Assembly: GCF_025195095.1 (NCBI RefSeq)
Contig: NZ_JANAVZ010000001.1
Location: 602,956 to 666,955 of the forward strand
DNA length: 64,000 bases
Source of the DNA: Paracoccus maritimus
GTDB taxonomy: Bacteria > Pseudomonadota > Alphaproteobacteria > Rhodobacterales > Rhodobacteraceae
Reading direction: 5' to 3'
Made by a program: the position numbers and the translations under genes. Under the pieces are notes generated by a model, which saw nothing but the letters and a program-made list of their open reading frames with translations, was not told where the DNA came from and did not search any database. This document shows, one piece after another, positions 9,859 through 18,931 of the stretch (the first letter of the stretch is position 1; every line of letters begins with the position of its first letter).

Positions 9859-10982
9859 TTGCCCGGCATTCCATGGCGCGGATCCTGTGCCTGGGCGGCG
9901 CATTGTTGTGGACCATGCCCGCGGTCGCACTTGATCTGCCTGCCTGGCTGAATTTCGGAAGCCAGGCGCAGGAACAATCGGCGCCGCGCCCGGTCGTCAC
10001 CGAAATCGTCGAGGATCGCGGCGAGGCGGCGCGCTGGGTTCCGGGCGTCGTGCAGTCCCGCACGCAGGTGACGATGGCGTTTCAGACATTGGGTCGCATG
10101 GTCGTCCGCAATGCCGAATTGGGCGACAGGGTCCGCACCGGGCAGGTTCTGGCCGAACTTGCGACCGAGGATATGGCCGCGACGACCCGGGCCGCTCAGG
10201 CCGCCGTCGATGCGGCCGAGGTCCAACTCAGCACCGCGCGCACGACTTTGCAACGAACCGAGGCGCTGGCGGCCCGGAATGTCGCCTCGGACGCGCAGCT
10301 TGAACAGGCCCAACAGGCGGCGGCTGCCGCCGCCGCTGCCGCCGAACAGGCCCGGTCAGAACTGGTCCGGGCGCAGGATTCGCAAAACAACGCCACGATG
10401 ATCGCACCGTTCTCGGGCGTGGTCAGCGATGTCTTCGAGGCGCCGGGCGCGGTGGTCAGTGCTGGCGCGCCGATCCTGCAGCTGTCTGCCGAGGATCGTC
10501 GCGAAGCCGTGGTGGATCTGCCCGAATCCGCGATCGTCGGACTGCCGTCGGACGCGACGTTCACGGTCTGGCAGCGCACCGACCCGGACAAGCAGGTGAC
10601 CGCCGTTCTGGACCGCATCGACCCGATGGCCGATACCGCAACGCGCACAAGGCGGCTGTATCTGACATTGCCATCCGAGACGCCGTTCCGCCTGGGCGCG
10701 CTGGTGCGGGCCCGCCTTGGTTCGGCAGGAGAACCTGTCCTGACATTGCCGGCTGCGGCGATCCATGTGGTGGACGGCCGGGACATCGTCTGGCGCGTGA
10801 CCCGCGAGGGCGAAGCCGCAGATGCGGCAGGCCGCGTCGAGGCCGTGAAGGTCGAGACCAGCCCCGCCCTACAGGACAGAATCATGGTCATGTCGGGATT
10901 GGTCGAGGGTGACGAGGTGGTGATACGCGGTGTCCATTCCCTGCAGGATGGTCAGGCGGTAGGTCGGAGAGTGGTGCCATGA
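9855..10982 (+). CDS. RND efflux periplasmic adaptor 2
   Basis: Second, distinct membrane-fusion protein of the same operon, 375 residues. It has a signal peptide (cleavage near PAVALD), a lipoyl half (AFQTLGRMVVRNAELGD), and a long coiled-coil hairpin containing a run of nine alanines (QQAAAAAAAAAEQ). Then come the second lipoyl half (APFSGVVSDVFEAPGAVV) and a C-terminal barrel. It starts at GTG 9855 inside the stop of the first adaptor, and its own stop overlaps the pump start (ATGA), so all three are translationally coupled. Paired adaptors may form a hetero-hexamer around one pump; this is inference. Confidence 0.92.
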   Translation: MIARHSMARILCLGGALLWTMPAVALDLPAWLNFGSQAQEQSAPRPVVTEIVEDRGEAARWVPGVVQSRTQVTMAFQTLGRMVVRNAELGDRVRTGQVLAELATEDMAATTRAAQAAVDAAEVQLSTARTTLQRTEALAARNVASDAQLEQAQQAAAAAAAAAEQARSELVRAQDSQNNATMIAPFSGVVSDVFEAPGAVVSAGAPILQLSAEDRREAVVDLPESAIVGLPSDATFTVWQRTDPDKQVTAVLDRIDPMADTATRTRRLYLTLPSETPFRLGALVRARLGSAGEPVLTLPAAAIHVVDGRDIVWRVTREGEAADAAGRVEAVKVETSPALQDRIMVMSGLVEGDEVVIRGVHSLQDGQAVGRRVVP

Positions 10983-13900
10983 CCCGGTTCAACCTGTCCG
11001 ACTGGGCGCTTCAGCATCGCAGCTTCGTGTGGTTCCTGCTGGTCGTGTCGATGGTGGCCGGTGTGCTGGCCTATGGAAATCTGGGGCGCGAAGAGGATCC
11101 GAATTTCACCATCAAGACCATGATCATTGGCGCGGCGTTGCCCGGGGCCAGTATCGAGGAGACATTGAAGCAGGTCACGACGCGGATCGAGACCAAGCTG
11201 GAGGAACTGGACGAGCTTGACTTCACCCGATCCGTCACGACGCCGGGTCAGGCGGTGGTCTATGTCGAATTGCTGCCGACCACGCGCGGGCCTGCGGTTC
11301 CTGAGATCTGGAACCGTGTCCGACAGATGATGGGCGATATTCGCGCCGACTTTCCGCAGGAATTCGCGGGTTTCCAGTTCAACGACAACTTTGGCGACGT
11401 GTTCGGGAATATCTATGCCTTCACCTCTGACGGGTTCACCCAACGCGAGATGCGGGACCGGGTCGAGGATATTCGCCGGCAGGTGGCTGCGCTTCCCGCG
11501 GCGGGCAAGACCGAACTTCTGGGCCAGCAGGATGAAGAAATCCACCTGGAATTCTCGACCCAACGGCTGGCGGCGTTGGGGCTGAACGAACAGCAAGTCC
11601 TGTCCACGCTTGCGTCACAGAACGCCATCGCGCCGTCGGGCGTGATTCAGGCCGGGCAGGAACGGGTGCTGGTTCGGGTCGATGGTGAATTCAACGATGT
11701 TTCCGCGATCGCCGCCGTCAACCTTCGGGTTGGGGAAAGGTTCTTCAACCTTGCGGATGTGGCGACCGTGACCCGCGGCTACAAGGATCCTCCTGACACG
11801 TTGTTCCGCTATCGCGGCCAGCCCGCGATCGGCCTGCAGATCGGGATGCGCGAGGGCGAGAACATCCTCGAGTTCGGCAGTCAGCTGGACGATCTGATGC
11901 AGCGCGTTGCAGCGGATCTGCCCATCGGGATCGAGATGGCAAAGGTCGCCGATCAGCCGCATGTGGTCGATCATGCGGTCGGCCATTTTGTCCGCGCGTT
12001 GGCCGAGGCGGTCATCATCGTGCTGGTCGTCAGCTTCATCAGCCTTGGGTTCCGGGCGGGGTTCGTGGTCACGCTGACCATTCCGCTGGTCCTGGCGATC
12101 ACTTTCGTGATCCTCGATCTTTATGGAATCACGCTGCAACGCATTTCACTGGGCGCTTTGATCATCGCGTTGGGGCTGCTGGTCGATGACGCCATGATCG
12201 CCATCGAAACGATGATCTCGCGGCTGGAGGTCGGCGAATCGCTGACTGCCGCTGCCAGCTATGCTTGGACCTCGATCGCCTTTCCGATGCTTACCGGCAC
12301 GCTGGTCACGGTCGCAGGCTTCATTCCGATCGGACTGAACAATTCTGCGGCGGGTGAATTCACCTTCTCGCTGTTCGTGGTGATCGCGGTGTCCCTGGTG
12401 ATCTCGTGGATCGTGGCAGTTCTGTTCGCGCCGCTTCTGGGGGTGACCTTCCTGACAACCGCCGTCGCGCGTCATGAAGGGCAGCGCCCCGGACTGCTGC
12501 GCCGCAACTTCCACGGGCTGCTGCTGGTGGCGATGCGGCTGAAATGGCTGACGATCGCGGTGACGCTGGCGGTCTTCGCGCTGTCCGTGTTCGGGATGCG
12601 CTTTGTGGAGCAGCAGTTCTTTCCGACCTCGGACCGGACCGAGGTATTGGTGGACATCACCGAACGCCAGAACGCTTCGATCGCCAAGACCCGTGCCGAC
12701 ATGGATCGGCTCGAGGCGACATTCGCCGATGATCCGGATGTACTGTTCTGGACATCCTATGTCGGCCGCAGCGCGCCCCGGTTCGTACTGTCGATGGACG
12801 TGCCGACGCCTGGCCCGCATATGGGCCAGATCGTGATCCAGACGCCGGATCTTGCCGCGCGCGATCGCGTCAAGGCGCGGATCAATCAACTGGCCGCAGA
12901 GGATTTTCCGGGGGTCGAGATCTATGTGAAGAACCTGGAAATCGGCCCGCCTGTCGGCAAGCCGGTCCAGTACCGCGTCAGCGCGCCGGATATCGACATG
13001 GCTCGCGATGTGGCGCGCGACCTTGCAGCCGTCCTGGCGACGGACGACCGGTTGCGCGACATCGCGCTTGACTGGAACGAGCCCGCGCGTGTCGTGCGGC
13101 TGAGGGTCGATCAGGATCAGGCCCGCCAGTTGGGCGTGACCAGTCAGGATATCTCGGATTCCCTGTCGGCGCTATTCTCGGGGGTTGTCGCGACGCAGCT
13201 GCGCGACGACATCTACCTGATTGATGTTGTGGCGCGCGGCGATGCTTCGGATCGAGAGACTCTGGGGTCGATCAGAAACCTACAGTTGACCACATCCAGC
13301 GGTCAGCGGATCCCGCTGACGACCCTTGTCGGGCTGGAATACGGCACCGAACAGCCATTGATCCTGCAACGCGACGGTCGGCCGACCGCGACGGTCAAGG
13401 CGGCGATCGACGGCAAGGACCAGCCCGCGACGCTGGTGCAGGCGCTGGCCCCAAGGGTTGACGAATTCACGGCGGGACTACCCGCGTCGGTCAGGGTCGA
13501 GGTCGGCGGTACGGTCGAAAGCTCGGGCGACAGTCAGGCGCCCATAGCTGCGGTGGTGCCCGTCATGCTGCTGATCATGGCGGTGCTGGTCATGGCGCAG
13601 ATGCAAAGCCTGCGCCTGTCCCTGATCGTCTTTGCTGCGGCGCCCATGGGACTGATCGGGGTTGTCGCGGTTCTGGTTCCCTTCGGGGTGCCGATGGGAT
13701 TCGTCGCGATACTGGGGATCCTGGCGCTGGTGGGGATCCTGATCCGCAACTCGGTCATCCTGGTGCACGAAATCCAGGAGCTTCTGGGCAAGGGCCGTTC
13801 CAGATGGCAGGCCGTGTTCGAAGCGTCGGACAGCCGCGCACGACCGATCCTGCTGACCGCGGCTGCCGCCTCGCTGGCGCTGATCCCGATTTCGCGGCAG

Positions 13901-14044
13901 GTGTTCTGGGGACCGATGGCCTTCGCGATGATGGGCGGGATCATCGCCGGCACGCTGATCACGCTGATCTTCGTGCCGGCGCTGTATTGTGCGGTCTTCG
14001 GTGTTTCACCGCCGGATGATGAAGGGAACGACCGACCCGCTTGA
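10979..14044 (+). CDS. RND efflux pump, AcrB family permease
   Basis: Inner-membrane proton-driven exporter of 1021 residues, with the usual two repeats of one TM plus large periplasmic loop plus five or six TMs. The proton-relay aspartates are Asp403-Asp404 in GLLVDDAMIAIE (TM4). The TM10-type segment reads GILIRNSVILV, with Arg where AcrB has Lys940, common in this subfamily. The start overlaps the second adaptor by four bases. No outer-membrane TolC-like factor follows, so the channel must be encoded elsewhere. The substrate is unknown: motifs do not suggest the heavy-metal (CzcA) branch. Confidence 0.95.
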   Translation: MTRFNLSDWALQHRSFVWFLLVVSMVAGVLAYGNLGREEDPNFTIKTMIIGAALPGASIEETLKQVTTRIETKLEELDELDFTRSVTTPGQAVVYVELLPTTRGPAVPEIWNRVRQMMGDIRADFPQEFAGFQFNDNFGDVFGNIYAFTSDGFTQREMRDRVEDIRRQVAALPAAGKTELLGQQDEEIHLEFSTQRLAALGLNEQQVLSTLASQNAIAPSGVIQAGQERVLVRVDGEFNDVSAIAAVNLRVGERFFNLADVATVTRGYKDPPDTLFRYRGQPAIGLQIGMREGENILEFGSQLDDLMQRVAADLPIGIEMAKVADQPHVVDHAVGHFVRALAEAVIIVLVVSFISLGFRAGFVVTLTIPLVLAITFVILDLYGITLQRISLGALIIALGLLVDDAMIAIETMISRLEVGESLTAAASYAWTSIAFPMLTGTLVTVAGFIPIGLNNSAAGEFTFSLFVVIAVSLVISWIVAVLFAPLLGVTFLTTAVARHEGQRPGLLRRNFHGLLLVAMRLKWLTIAVTLAVFALSVFGMRFVEQQFFPTSDRTEVLVDITERQNASIAKTRADMDRLEATFADDPDVLFWTSYVGRSAPRFVLSMDVPTPGPHMGQIVIQTPDLAARDRVKARINQLAAEDFPGVEIYVKNLEIGPPVGKPVQYRVSAPDIDMARDVARDLAAVLATDDRLRDIALDWNEPARVVRLRVDQDQARQLGVTSQDISDSLSALFSGVVATQLRDDIYLIDVVARGDASDRETLGSIRNLQLTTSSGQRIPLTTLVGLEYGTEQPLILQRDGRPTATVKAAIDGKDQPATLVQALAPRVDEFTAGLPASVRVEVGGTVESSGDSQAPIAAVVPVMLLIMAVLVMAQMQSLRLSLIVFAAAPMGLIGVVAVLVPFGVPMGFVAILGILALVGILIRNSVILVHEIQELLGKGRSRWQAVFEASDSRARPILLTAAAASLALIPISRQVFWGPMAFAMMGGIIAGTLITLIFVPALYCAVFGVSPPDDEGNDRPA

Positions 14045-14144
14045 TGCCGCGACTGCAACGCCGCGGTTCGGGTCTGCGCCGCCGCGTGCGCCATTCGCCG
14101 CAGGTGCCGCGTTTGACGGCGGCGCCATCGCGGGACGCAGGAAA

Positions 14145-14210
14145 CGCCGCGAAGCTTGCTTCGCGGCGCCTTGGCCTTCTGATCCGGATGAAACGACCCT
14201 GCGGGTCGTT
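14145..14210. terminator. Two hairpins in convergent gap
   Basis: The 187-base gap between the RND pump and msrA holds a 10-bp stem with CTTG loop (14145-14168, CGCCGCGAAG arm) and an 8-bp stem with TGC loop (14192-14210, AACGACCC arm). Neither has a long T tract, but their place between convergent genes fits a terminator pair. Nothing else is seen in the gap. Confidence 0.6.
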
Positions 14211-14231
14211 GCCCCCTGCAGCTCGCGCCGC

Positions 14232-14738
14232 CTATTCGGCGGCACTCCGTCTGGGCAGCACCCAGTTCGGGCGCGGGAAGTGGCAGGTATAGCCGTTCGG
14301 AAACCGTTCCAGATAGTCCTGATGTTCTGGCTCGGCTTCCCAAAAGTCGCCCACCGGGGCCAGTTCGGTCACCACCCGGCCGGGCCAAAGCCCCGAAGCT
14401 TCGACATCCTCGATCGTATCGCGTGCCACCTGCCGCTGCCGGTCATCGAGGTAATAGATCGCGGACCGATAGCTGGGCCCGATATCATTCCCCTGCCGGT
14501 TCGGCGTGGTCGGGTCGTGGATTTGGAAGAACAATTCCAACAGCTGGCGATAGCTGATGATCGACGGGTCGAAGACGATCTCGATCCCCTCGGCGTGGGT
14601 GCCGTGGTTGCGATAGGTGGCATTGGGAACATCGCCGCCGGTGTAACCCACCCGGGTCGAGATCACGCCGGGCATGCGCCGGATCAGATCCTGCATGCCC
14701 CAGAAACAGCCCCCCGCCAGAACAGCGCGTTCGGTCAT
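14232..14738 (-). CDS. msrA: Peptide methionine-S-sulfoxide reductase
   Basis: Reduces the S epimer of methionine sulfoxide in proteins. The 168-residue protein has catalytic Cys11 in AGGCFWGMQ, followed by [21 protein letters not shown] and [10 protein letters not shown], all diagnostic. ATG 14738 lies one base past the stop of msrB, so the two are co-transcribed and probably coupled. It lacks the usual C-terminal recycling cysteine pair; only Cys in [10 protein letters not shown] near the end is visible, suggesting a single resolving cysteine. Confidence 0.97.
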   Translation of the reverse strand: MTERAVLAGGCFWGMQDLIRRMPGVISTRVGYTGGDVPNATYRNHGTHAEGIEIVFDPSIISYRQLLELFFQIHDPTTPNRQGNDIGPSYRSAIYYLDDRQRQVARDTIEDVEASGLWPGRVVTELAPVGDFWEAEPEHQDYLERFPNGYTCHFPRPNWVLPRRSAAE

Positions 14739-14739
14739 G

Positions 14740-15192
14740 TCAAGCCTCCTCGATCTGATCCAGATAGTCGCCATAGCCTTCCGCCGCCATCCGATCCTTC
14801 GGAACGAAGCGCAGCGAGGCCGAGTTGATGCAATAGCGCAGACCGCCCTGTTCGGCGGGTCCGTCCGGGAACACATGGCCCAGATGGCTGTCGCCGTGGC
14901 GAGACCGCACCTCGGTCCGCACCATCCCGAACGAGACGTCGCGATGTTCGGTGACGTTCTCGTCGATGGGCTTGGTGAAGGCGGGCCAGCCGCAGCCCGA
15001 ATTGTATTTGGCCGCGCTGATGAACAGTGGTTCTCCGGACACCACATCGACATAGATGCCCGGTTCAAAATGATGGTCGTATTCGCCGGTGAAGGCACGT
15101 TCGGTGCCATTTTCCTGCGTCACGCGATACTGCTCCGGCGAGAGCCGGTCGATCGCGTCCTTCGTCTTCTGATAAGCCAAGTCGCCCTCCAC
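14740..15192 (-). CDS. msrB: Peptide methionine-R-sulfoxide reductase
   Basis: Reduces the R epimer of methionine sulfoxide. Of 150 residues, catalytic Cys121 is in [12 protein letters not shown] and the likely resolving Cys67 is in [10 protein letters not shown]. The two CxxC pairs that bind zinc in many MsrB proteins are absent, so this is the zinc-free form. It starts at GTG 15192; no nearby ATG is in frame. It sits between nitronate monooxygenase and msrA on the same strand with short gaps (53 and 1 bases), suggesting an oxidative-damage operon. Confidence 0.96.
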   Translation of the reverse strand: MEGDLAYQKTKDAIDRLSPEQYRVTQENGTERAFTGEYDHHFEPGIYVDVVSGEPLFISAAKYNSGCGWPAFTKPIDENVTEHRDVSFGMVRTEVRSRHGDSHLGHVFPDGPAEQGGLRYCINSASLRFVPKDRMAAEGYGDYLDQIEEA

Positions 15193-15245
15193 GGATCGGG
15201 TCCTGTCGCAGCCCTATATGGGATGCCGGGCCCGCTTCGCAAAGG

Positions 15246-16214
15246 TCACAATCGCGCCATTTCCGACTTGGCTTCGGCGTATTCGCGGGCCAGCCGGTCG
15301 ACCAGATCCGCCGCCGGAACGATGTCGTGGATCGCGCCGATGCCCTGGCCAGCACCCCAGATCTGGCTCCAGGCCTTCGCCTTCGACGATCCCTGCCCGA
15401 AATTCATCGCGCTTGCATCAGCCTGATCCAGGTTGTCCGGGTCCAATCCCGCATTGCGGATCGACGGCGCGAGGTAGTTCCCGGACACGCCCGTGAACAG
15501 CGACGAGGTCACGATATCCATCGCGCCGCTGTCGCAGATCATCTGCTTGTAGTCTGGCTGCGCGTTCGCCTCGTCCGTGGCGATGAAGGGGCTGCCGATA
15601 TAGGCCAGATCCGCGCCCATCGCGCGCGCTGCCAGCACCGCCCGGCCTGTCGCGATCGATCCGGACAGCAGCAAGGGACCGTCGAACCATTCGCGGATCT
15701 CCTGGATCAGCGCGAAGGGCGATTGCGGCCCCGCATGGCCGCCGGCACCGGCGGCAACCGCAATCAGGCCGTCGGCGCCCTTGTCGATGGCTTTTCTGGC
15801 GAAGACGTTGTTGATGATGTCGTGAAGCGCGATGCCGCCGCAATCATGCGCCGCCGCGTTCACCTCGGGGCGGGCCCCCAGCGAAGTGATCCAGATCGGC
15901 ACCTTGTGGCGGTGACAGATCTCGATGTCGCGTTCCAGCCTTGCATTGCTGCGATGCACGATCTGATTGACGGCGAAGGGCGCGGCAGGGCGGTCCGGGT
16001 TCGCCTGGTTGTGCCGGTCCAGTTCTTCGGAAATCCGGGTCAGCCACGCATCCAGCAGCGGTGGTTCGCCGTCCTTCTCGCGGGCGTTCAGCGCCGGAAA
16101 GCTTCCCACGATCCCCGCCTTGCATTGGGCGATGACCAGTTCCGGCCCCGAGACGATGAACATCGGCGAGCCGACAACGGGAATCCGCAGATCTTGCAGG
16201 ATCGGTGGCAGCAT
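15246..16214 (-). CDS. Nitronate monooxygenase family flavoprotein
   Basis: FMN enzyme of the 2-nitropropane dioxygenase/nitronate monooxygenase family, 322 residues in a TIM barrel. Landmarks are IPVVGSPMFIVSGPELV near the N-terminus, the FMN loop AAGAGGHAGPQSPFAL, LLSGSIATGRAVLAARAMGAD and IGSPFIATDEA. It oxidises nitronates (such as propionate-3-nitronate) to carbonyl compounds; the family also contains enoyl reductases, so the physiological substrate is not certain. ATG 16214 with GGGGAGAGAG upstream is chosen over an unsupported 108-residue extension. Confidence 0.9.
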   Translation of the reverse strand: MLPPILQDLRIPVVGSPMFIVSGPELVIAQCKAGIVGSFPALNAREKDGEPPLLDAWLTRISEELDRHNQANPDRPAAPFAVNQIVHRSNARLERDIEICHRHKVPIWITSLGARPEVNAAAHDCGGIALHDIINNVFARKAIDKGADGLIAVAAGAGGHAGPQSPFALIQEIREWFDGPLLLSGSIATGRAVLAARAMGADLAYIGSPFIATDEANAQPDYKQMICDSGAMDIVTSSLFTGVSGNYLAPSIRNAGLDPDNLDQADASAMNFGQGSSKAKAWSQIWGAGQGIGAIHDIVPAADLVDRLAREYAEAKSEMARL

Positions 16215-16424
16215 GGACTCTCTCCCCGGATTGCGTTTCTCGGAGCTTGCAGGTGGTGCCGCCGCGGCACAAGCCGTGACGCGGGGGAACGCCATCGAAC
16301 AGCGATCTGCGATTGGCGATGTCCTATCATCAGGCGCATCCCGATATGCGATCCTCGGCTCCACACCACTTGTCAACACGCCGCGCCTCACCTGTCGCCT
16401 TGCCCGTGACCGGCGGACCGGGCT

Positions 16425-18215
16425 ATGGCTGGGCGGAACACGACAACCGGTGCAGGAAGGTCCGCGCAGCCCGTGATCCAGTCCGTCCCGACAACTTCCC
16501 TGTTTCGCCGGCTTTGGGCGGATTATCTGCGCCCGCATCGTTGGCCGATGGCCTTGGCCTTTCTGCTGATGACGCTGGAAGGATCGACGCTTGCGCTGAT
16601 CTCGTGGATGCTGAAGCCGCTGTTCGACCTTGTCTTCGTCGGCAAAGAACCGGGCGCGATCTGGTGGGTCGGCGGGTCAATCTTCGGCATCTTCCTGCTG
16701 CGCGCGGTGACGCTGGTCGCCAGCAAGTCGCTGCTGACGCGGATTTCGCTGGATATCTCGACCAGGATGCAGACCGATCTGCTGGCCCATATCCTGACGC
16801 TTGACGGGAGGTTCTTTCGCGACAATGCGCCGGGCGCCTTGATCGAGCGGATCCAGGGCGACACGATGGCCGTTCAGGGTGTCTGGTCCACGTTGCTGAC
16901 CGGGGCCACGCGGGACGCGATCTCTCTGGTGATGCTGTTCGGGGTGGCGTTGACGGTGGATCCGGTCTGGACGCTGGGGGCGATGGTTGGCGCGCCGCTG
17001 CTGATCGCCCCGGCTGCGCTTGTGCAACGCTATATCCGGCGCAAGATGCGTCAGAACCGCGCCACCGCCAGCGCCCGCGCCACCCGGCTGGATGAGATCA
17101 TGCACGGCATCACCTCGATCCGGCTGAACCGGGCCGAGGCCGATCAGACCCTTCGCTTCCAGCGCATCGTCGAACGATTCCGCAACTCGCAGGTCAAGGT
17201 CGCCGCGACCAGCAGCGTGATCCCGGCAATGACCGATATCGTCACCGGCATCGGCTTCGTCGCCGTGCTGGCCCTTGGCGGCCGAGAGGTGATGCAAGGC
17301 GAACGCAGTGTCGGGGACTTCATGTCGTTCTTCACCGCCCTGGCGCTGGCCTTTCAGCCGATGCGCCGGCTTGGCGGACTGGCCGGCACGTGGCAGACCG
17401 CCGCCGCCAGCCTTGAACGGATCTACGAGGTGTTCGACACCCGTTCAGCCATCGTGTCGGGGGCGCGGCGCGAGCCGCCGCCCGACATGTCAGTGGCGCT
17501 GCGCGACGTATGGCTGTCCTATGACGGGCAGCCGGTGCTGCGCGGTCTGGACTTCACGGCCGAGGCCGGGCGCACCACCGCGCTGGTGGGGCCGTCGGGG
17601 GCGGGCAAGTCCACCGTCTTCAACCTTCTGACCCGGATGGTCGACCCCGACAGCGGCAGCGTGTCGCTGGGGGGGATACCGGTGGCGGACTATGATCTGG
17701 GCGTGTTGCGTGACCAGTTTTCGGCCGTGGCGCAGGAATCGGCGCTGTTCGACGAATCTCTGCGCGACAATATCCTGATGGGCCGACCCGACGCGGATGA
17801 CCAGGCCCTGACCGCCGCGCTGCAGGCGGCCCACGTCACCGATTTCGTCGATCCCATGGGGCGCGGCCTGGACAGTCCCGCCGGCCCGCGCGGTTCATCG
17901 TTGTCGGGTGGTCAGCGCCAGCGCATCGCGATTGCCCGGGCGGTTCTGCGCGATGCGCCGATCCTGCTGCTGGACGAGGCGACCAGCGCGCTGGACACCG
18001 CCAGCGAGCGGCTGGTTCAGGACGCGCTGGACAGGTTGTCGGCGGGACGGACCACGCTGGTCATCGCGCACCGGCTGTCGACCATCCGAAATGCGGACAA
18101 GATCGTGGTGATCGAGGCGGGACGGGTTGTCGAGCAGGGCAGCCATGACCAGTTGATGGCAAAGGCCGGGGCCTATGCCCGGCTTGTGGCACTGCAATTC
18201 GGAGACGAGCTATGA
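16425..18215 (+). CDS. ABC exporter, MsbA-like fused permease-ATPase
   Basis: Half-transporter of 596 residues that works as a homodimer in the inner membrane. The N-terminal half has six TM segments (ABC_membrane type I exporter). The ATPase half carries Walker A GPSGAGKST near residue 389, the Q-loop in QFSAVAQESALF, signature SLSGGQRQRIAIARA, Walker B ILLLDEATSALDT and the switch His in VIAHRLSTI. The family exports lipids, lipid A or drugs; lipid export is likely but unproven. The start is uncertain: GTG 16473 has a better AGGAAGG upstream than ATG 16425. It overlaps ygfZ by four bases (ATGA). Confidence 0.92.
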   Translation: MAGRNTTTGAGRSAQPVIQSVPTTSLFRRLWADYLRPHRWPMALAFLLMTLEGSTLALISWMLKPLFDLVFVGKEPGAIWWVGGSIFGIFLLRAVTLVASKSLLTRISLDISTRMQTDLLAHILTLDGRFFRDNAPGALIERIQGDTMAVQGVWSTLLTGATRDAISLVMLFGVALTVDPVWTLGAMVGAPLLIAPAALVQRYIRRKMRQNRATASARATRLDEIMHGITSIRLNRAEADQTLRFQRIVERFRNSQVKVAATSSVIPAMTDIVTGIGFVAVLALGGREVMQGERSVGDFMSFFTALALAFQPMRRLGGLAGTWQTAAASLERIYEVFDTRSAIVSGARREPPPDMSVALRDVWLSYDGQPVLRGLDFTAEAGRTTALVGPSGAGKSTVFNLLTRMVDPDSGSVSLGGIPVADYDLGVLRDQFSAVAQESALFDESLRDNILMGRPDADDQALTAALQAAHVTDFVDPMGRGLDSPAGPRGSSLSGGQRQRIAIARAVLRDAPILLLDEATSALDTASERLVQDALDRLSAGRTTLVIAHRLSTIRNADKIVVIEAGRVVEQGSHDQLMAKAGAYARLVALQFGDEL

Positions 18216-18931
18216 ACCGCAAGATCATTCGCGTTACGGGTGAGGATCGCGTCGAATTCCTGCAGGGGCTGGTCACGAACGACGTGACGCGGGCGCCGTG
18301 CTGGGCCGCGATGCTGACACCGCAGGGCAAGTATCTGGCGGATTTCCTGATCGTCCCGGACGACGATGCGCTGCTGCTGGATGTCGATGCGGGGCTGGCT
18401 GACGACCTGATCCGGCGTTTGTCGATGTACAAACTGAGATCCAAGGTGGACTTGCAACCTACGGACATGACCGTCGCCCGAGGGACCGGTCCGGTCCCTG
18501 ACGGCGCCATCGCCGATCCGCGGCACGATGTCCTTGGCTGGCGACATTATGGCCAGACGGGCGATGACGGCAGCGACTGGGATGCGATTCGGGTCGAGCA
18601 CTGCATCCCCGAGACGCTGATCGAACTGATCCCGAACGAGACGTTCATCCTGGAGGTCGGTTTCGAGCGTCTTCACGGCGTCGATTTCCGCAAGGGATGC
18701 TATGTCGGGCAGGAAGTCACCGCGCGGATGAAGCACAAGGCCGAGCTGCGCAAGGGTCTGACCACGCTGCGGGTCGAGGGCGAGGCACCGGTCGGCACCC
18801 AGATCACCCGCGACGGGCGTGCGGTCGGCACCTTGTTCACCCAGTCGGGCGGGCGGGGCCTTGCCCATGTCCGCTTTGACCGGCTGGATGACGGCATGGA
18901 GGCTGGCCCGGCCCGCGTCTTCGCCGCATGA
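18212..18931 (+). CDS. ygfZ: Folate-binding Fe-S cluster maintenance protein YgfZ
   Basis: GcvT-related tetrahydrofolate-binding protein that helps keep certain [4Fe-4S] enzymes active. It has 239 residues, short as in alphaproteobacteria. The hallmark K-G-C-Y-x-G-Q-E appears as RKGCYVGQEVTARMKHKAE near residue 160. Upstream are the EFLQGLVTNDV and TPQGKYLADFL segments typical of the family. Both ends overlap neighbours by ATGA junctions, so it is coupled to the ABC exporter upstream and dinB downstream. Confidence 0.94.
   Translation: MNRKIIRVTGEDRVEFLQGLVTNDVTRAPCWAAMLTPQGKYLADFLIVPDDDALLLDVDAGLADDLIRRLSMYKLRSKVDLQPTDMTVARGTGPVPDGAIADPRHDVLGWRHYGQTGDDGSDWDAIRVEHCIPETLIELIPNETFILEVGFERLHGVDFRKGCYVGQEVTARMKHKAELRKGLTTLRVEGEAPVGTQITRDGRAVGTLFTQSGGRGLAHVRFDRLDDGMEAGPARVFAA

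Noticed and set aside
7615..9930. 771-codon minus-strand frame across kynU and the first adaptor
   Set aside because: It runs through two unrelated well-supported plus-strand genes; sequence is compositionally a shadow.
16287..16300. GAAC-N6-GAAC resembling an alphaproteobacterial SOS box upstream of the ABC-ygfZ-dinB operon
   Set aside because: The consensus needs seven bases between half sites; here there are six, so it is off register. Mentioned because dinB lies downstream.
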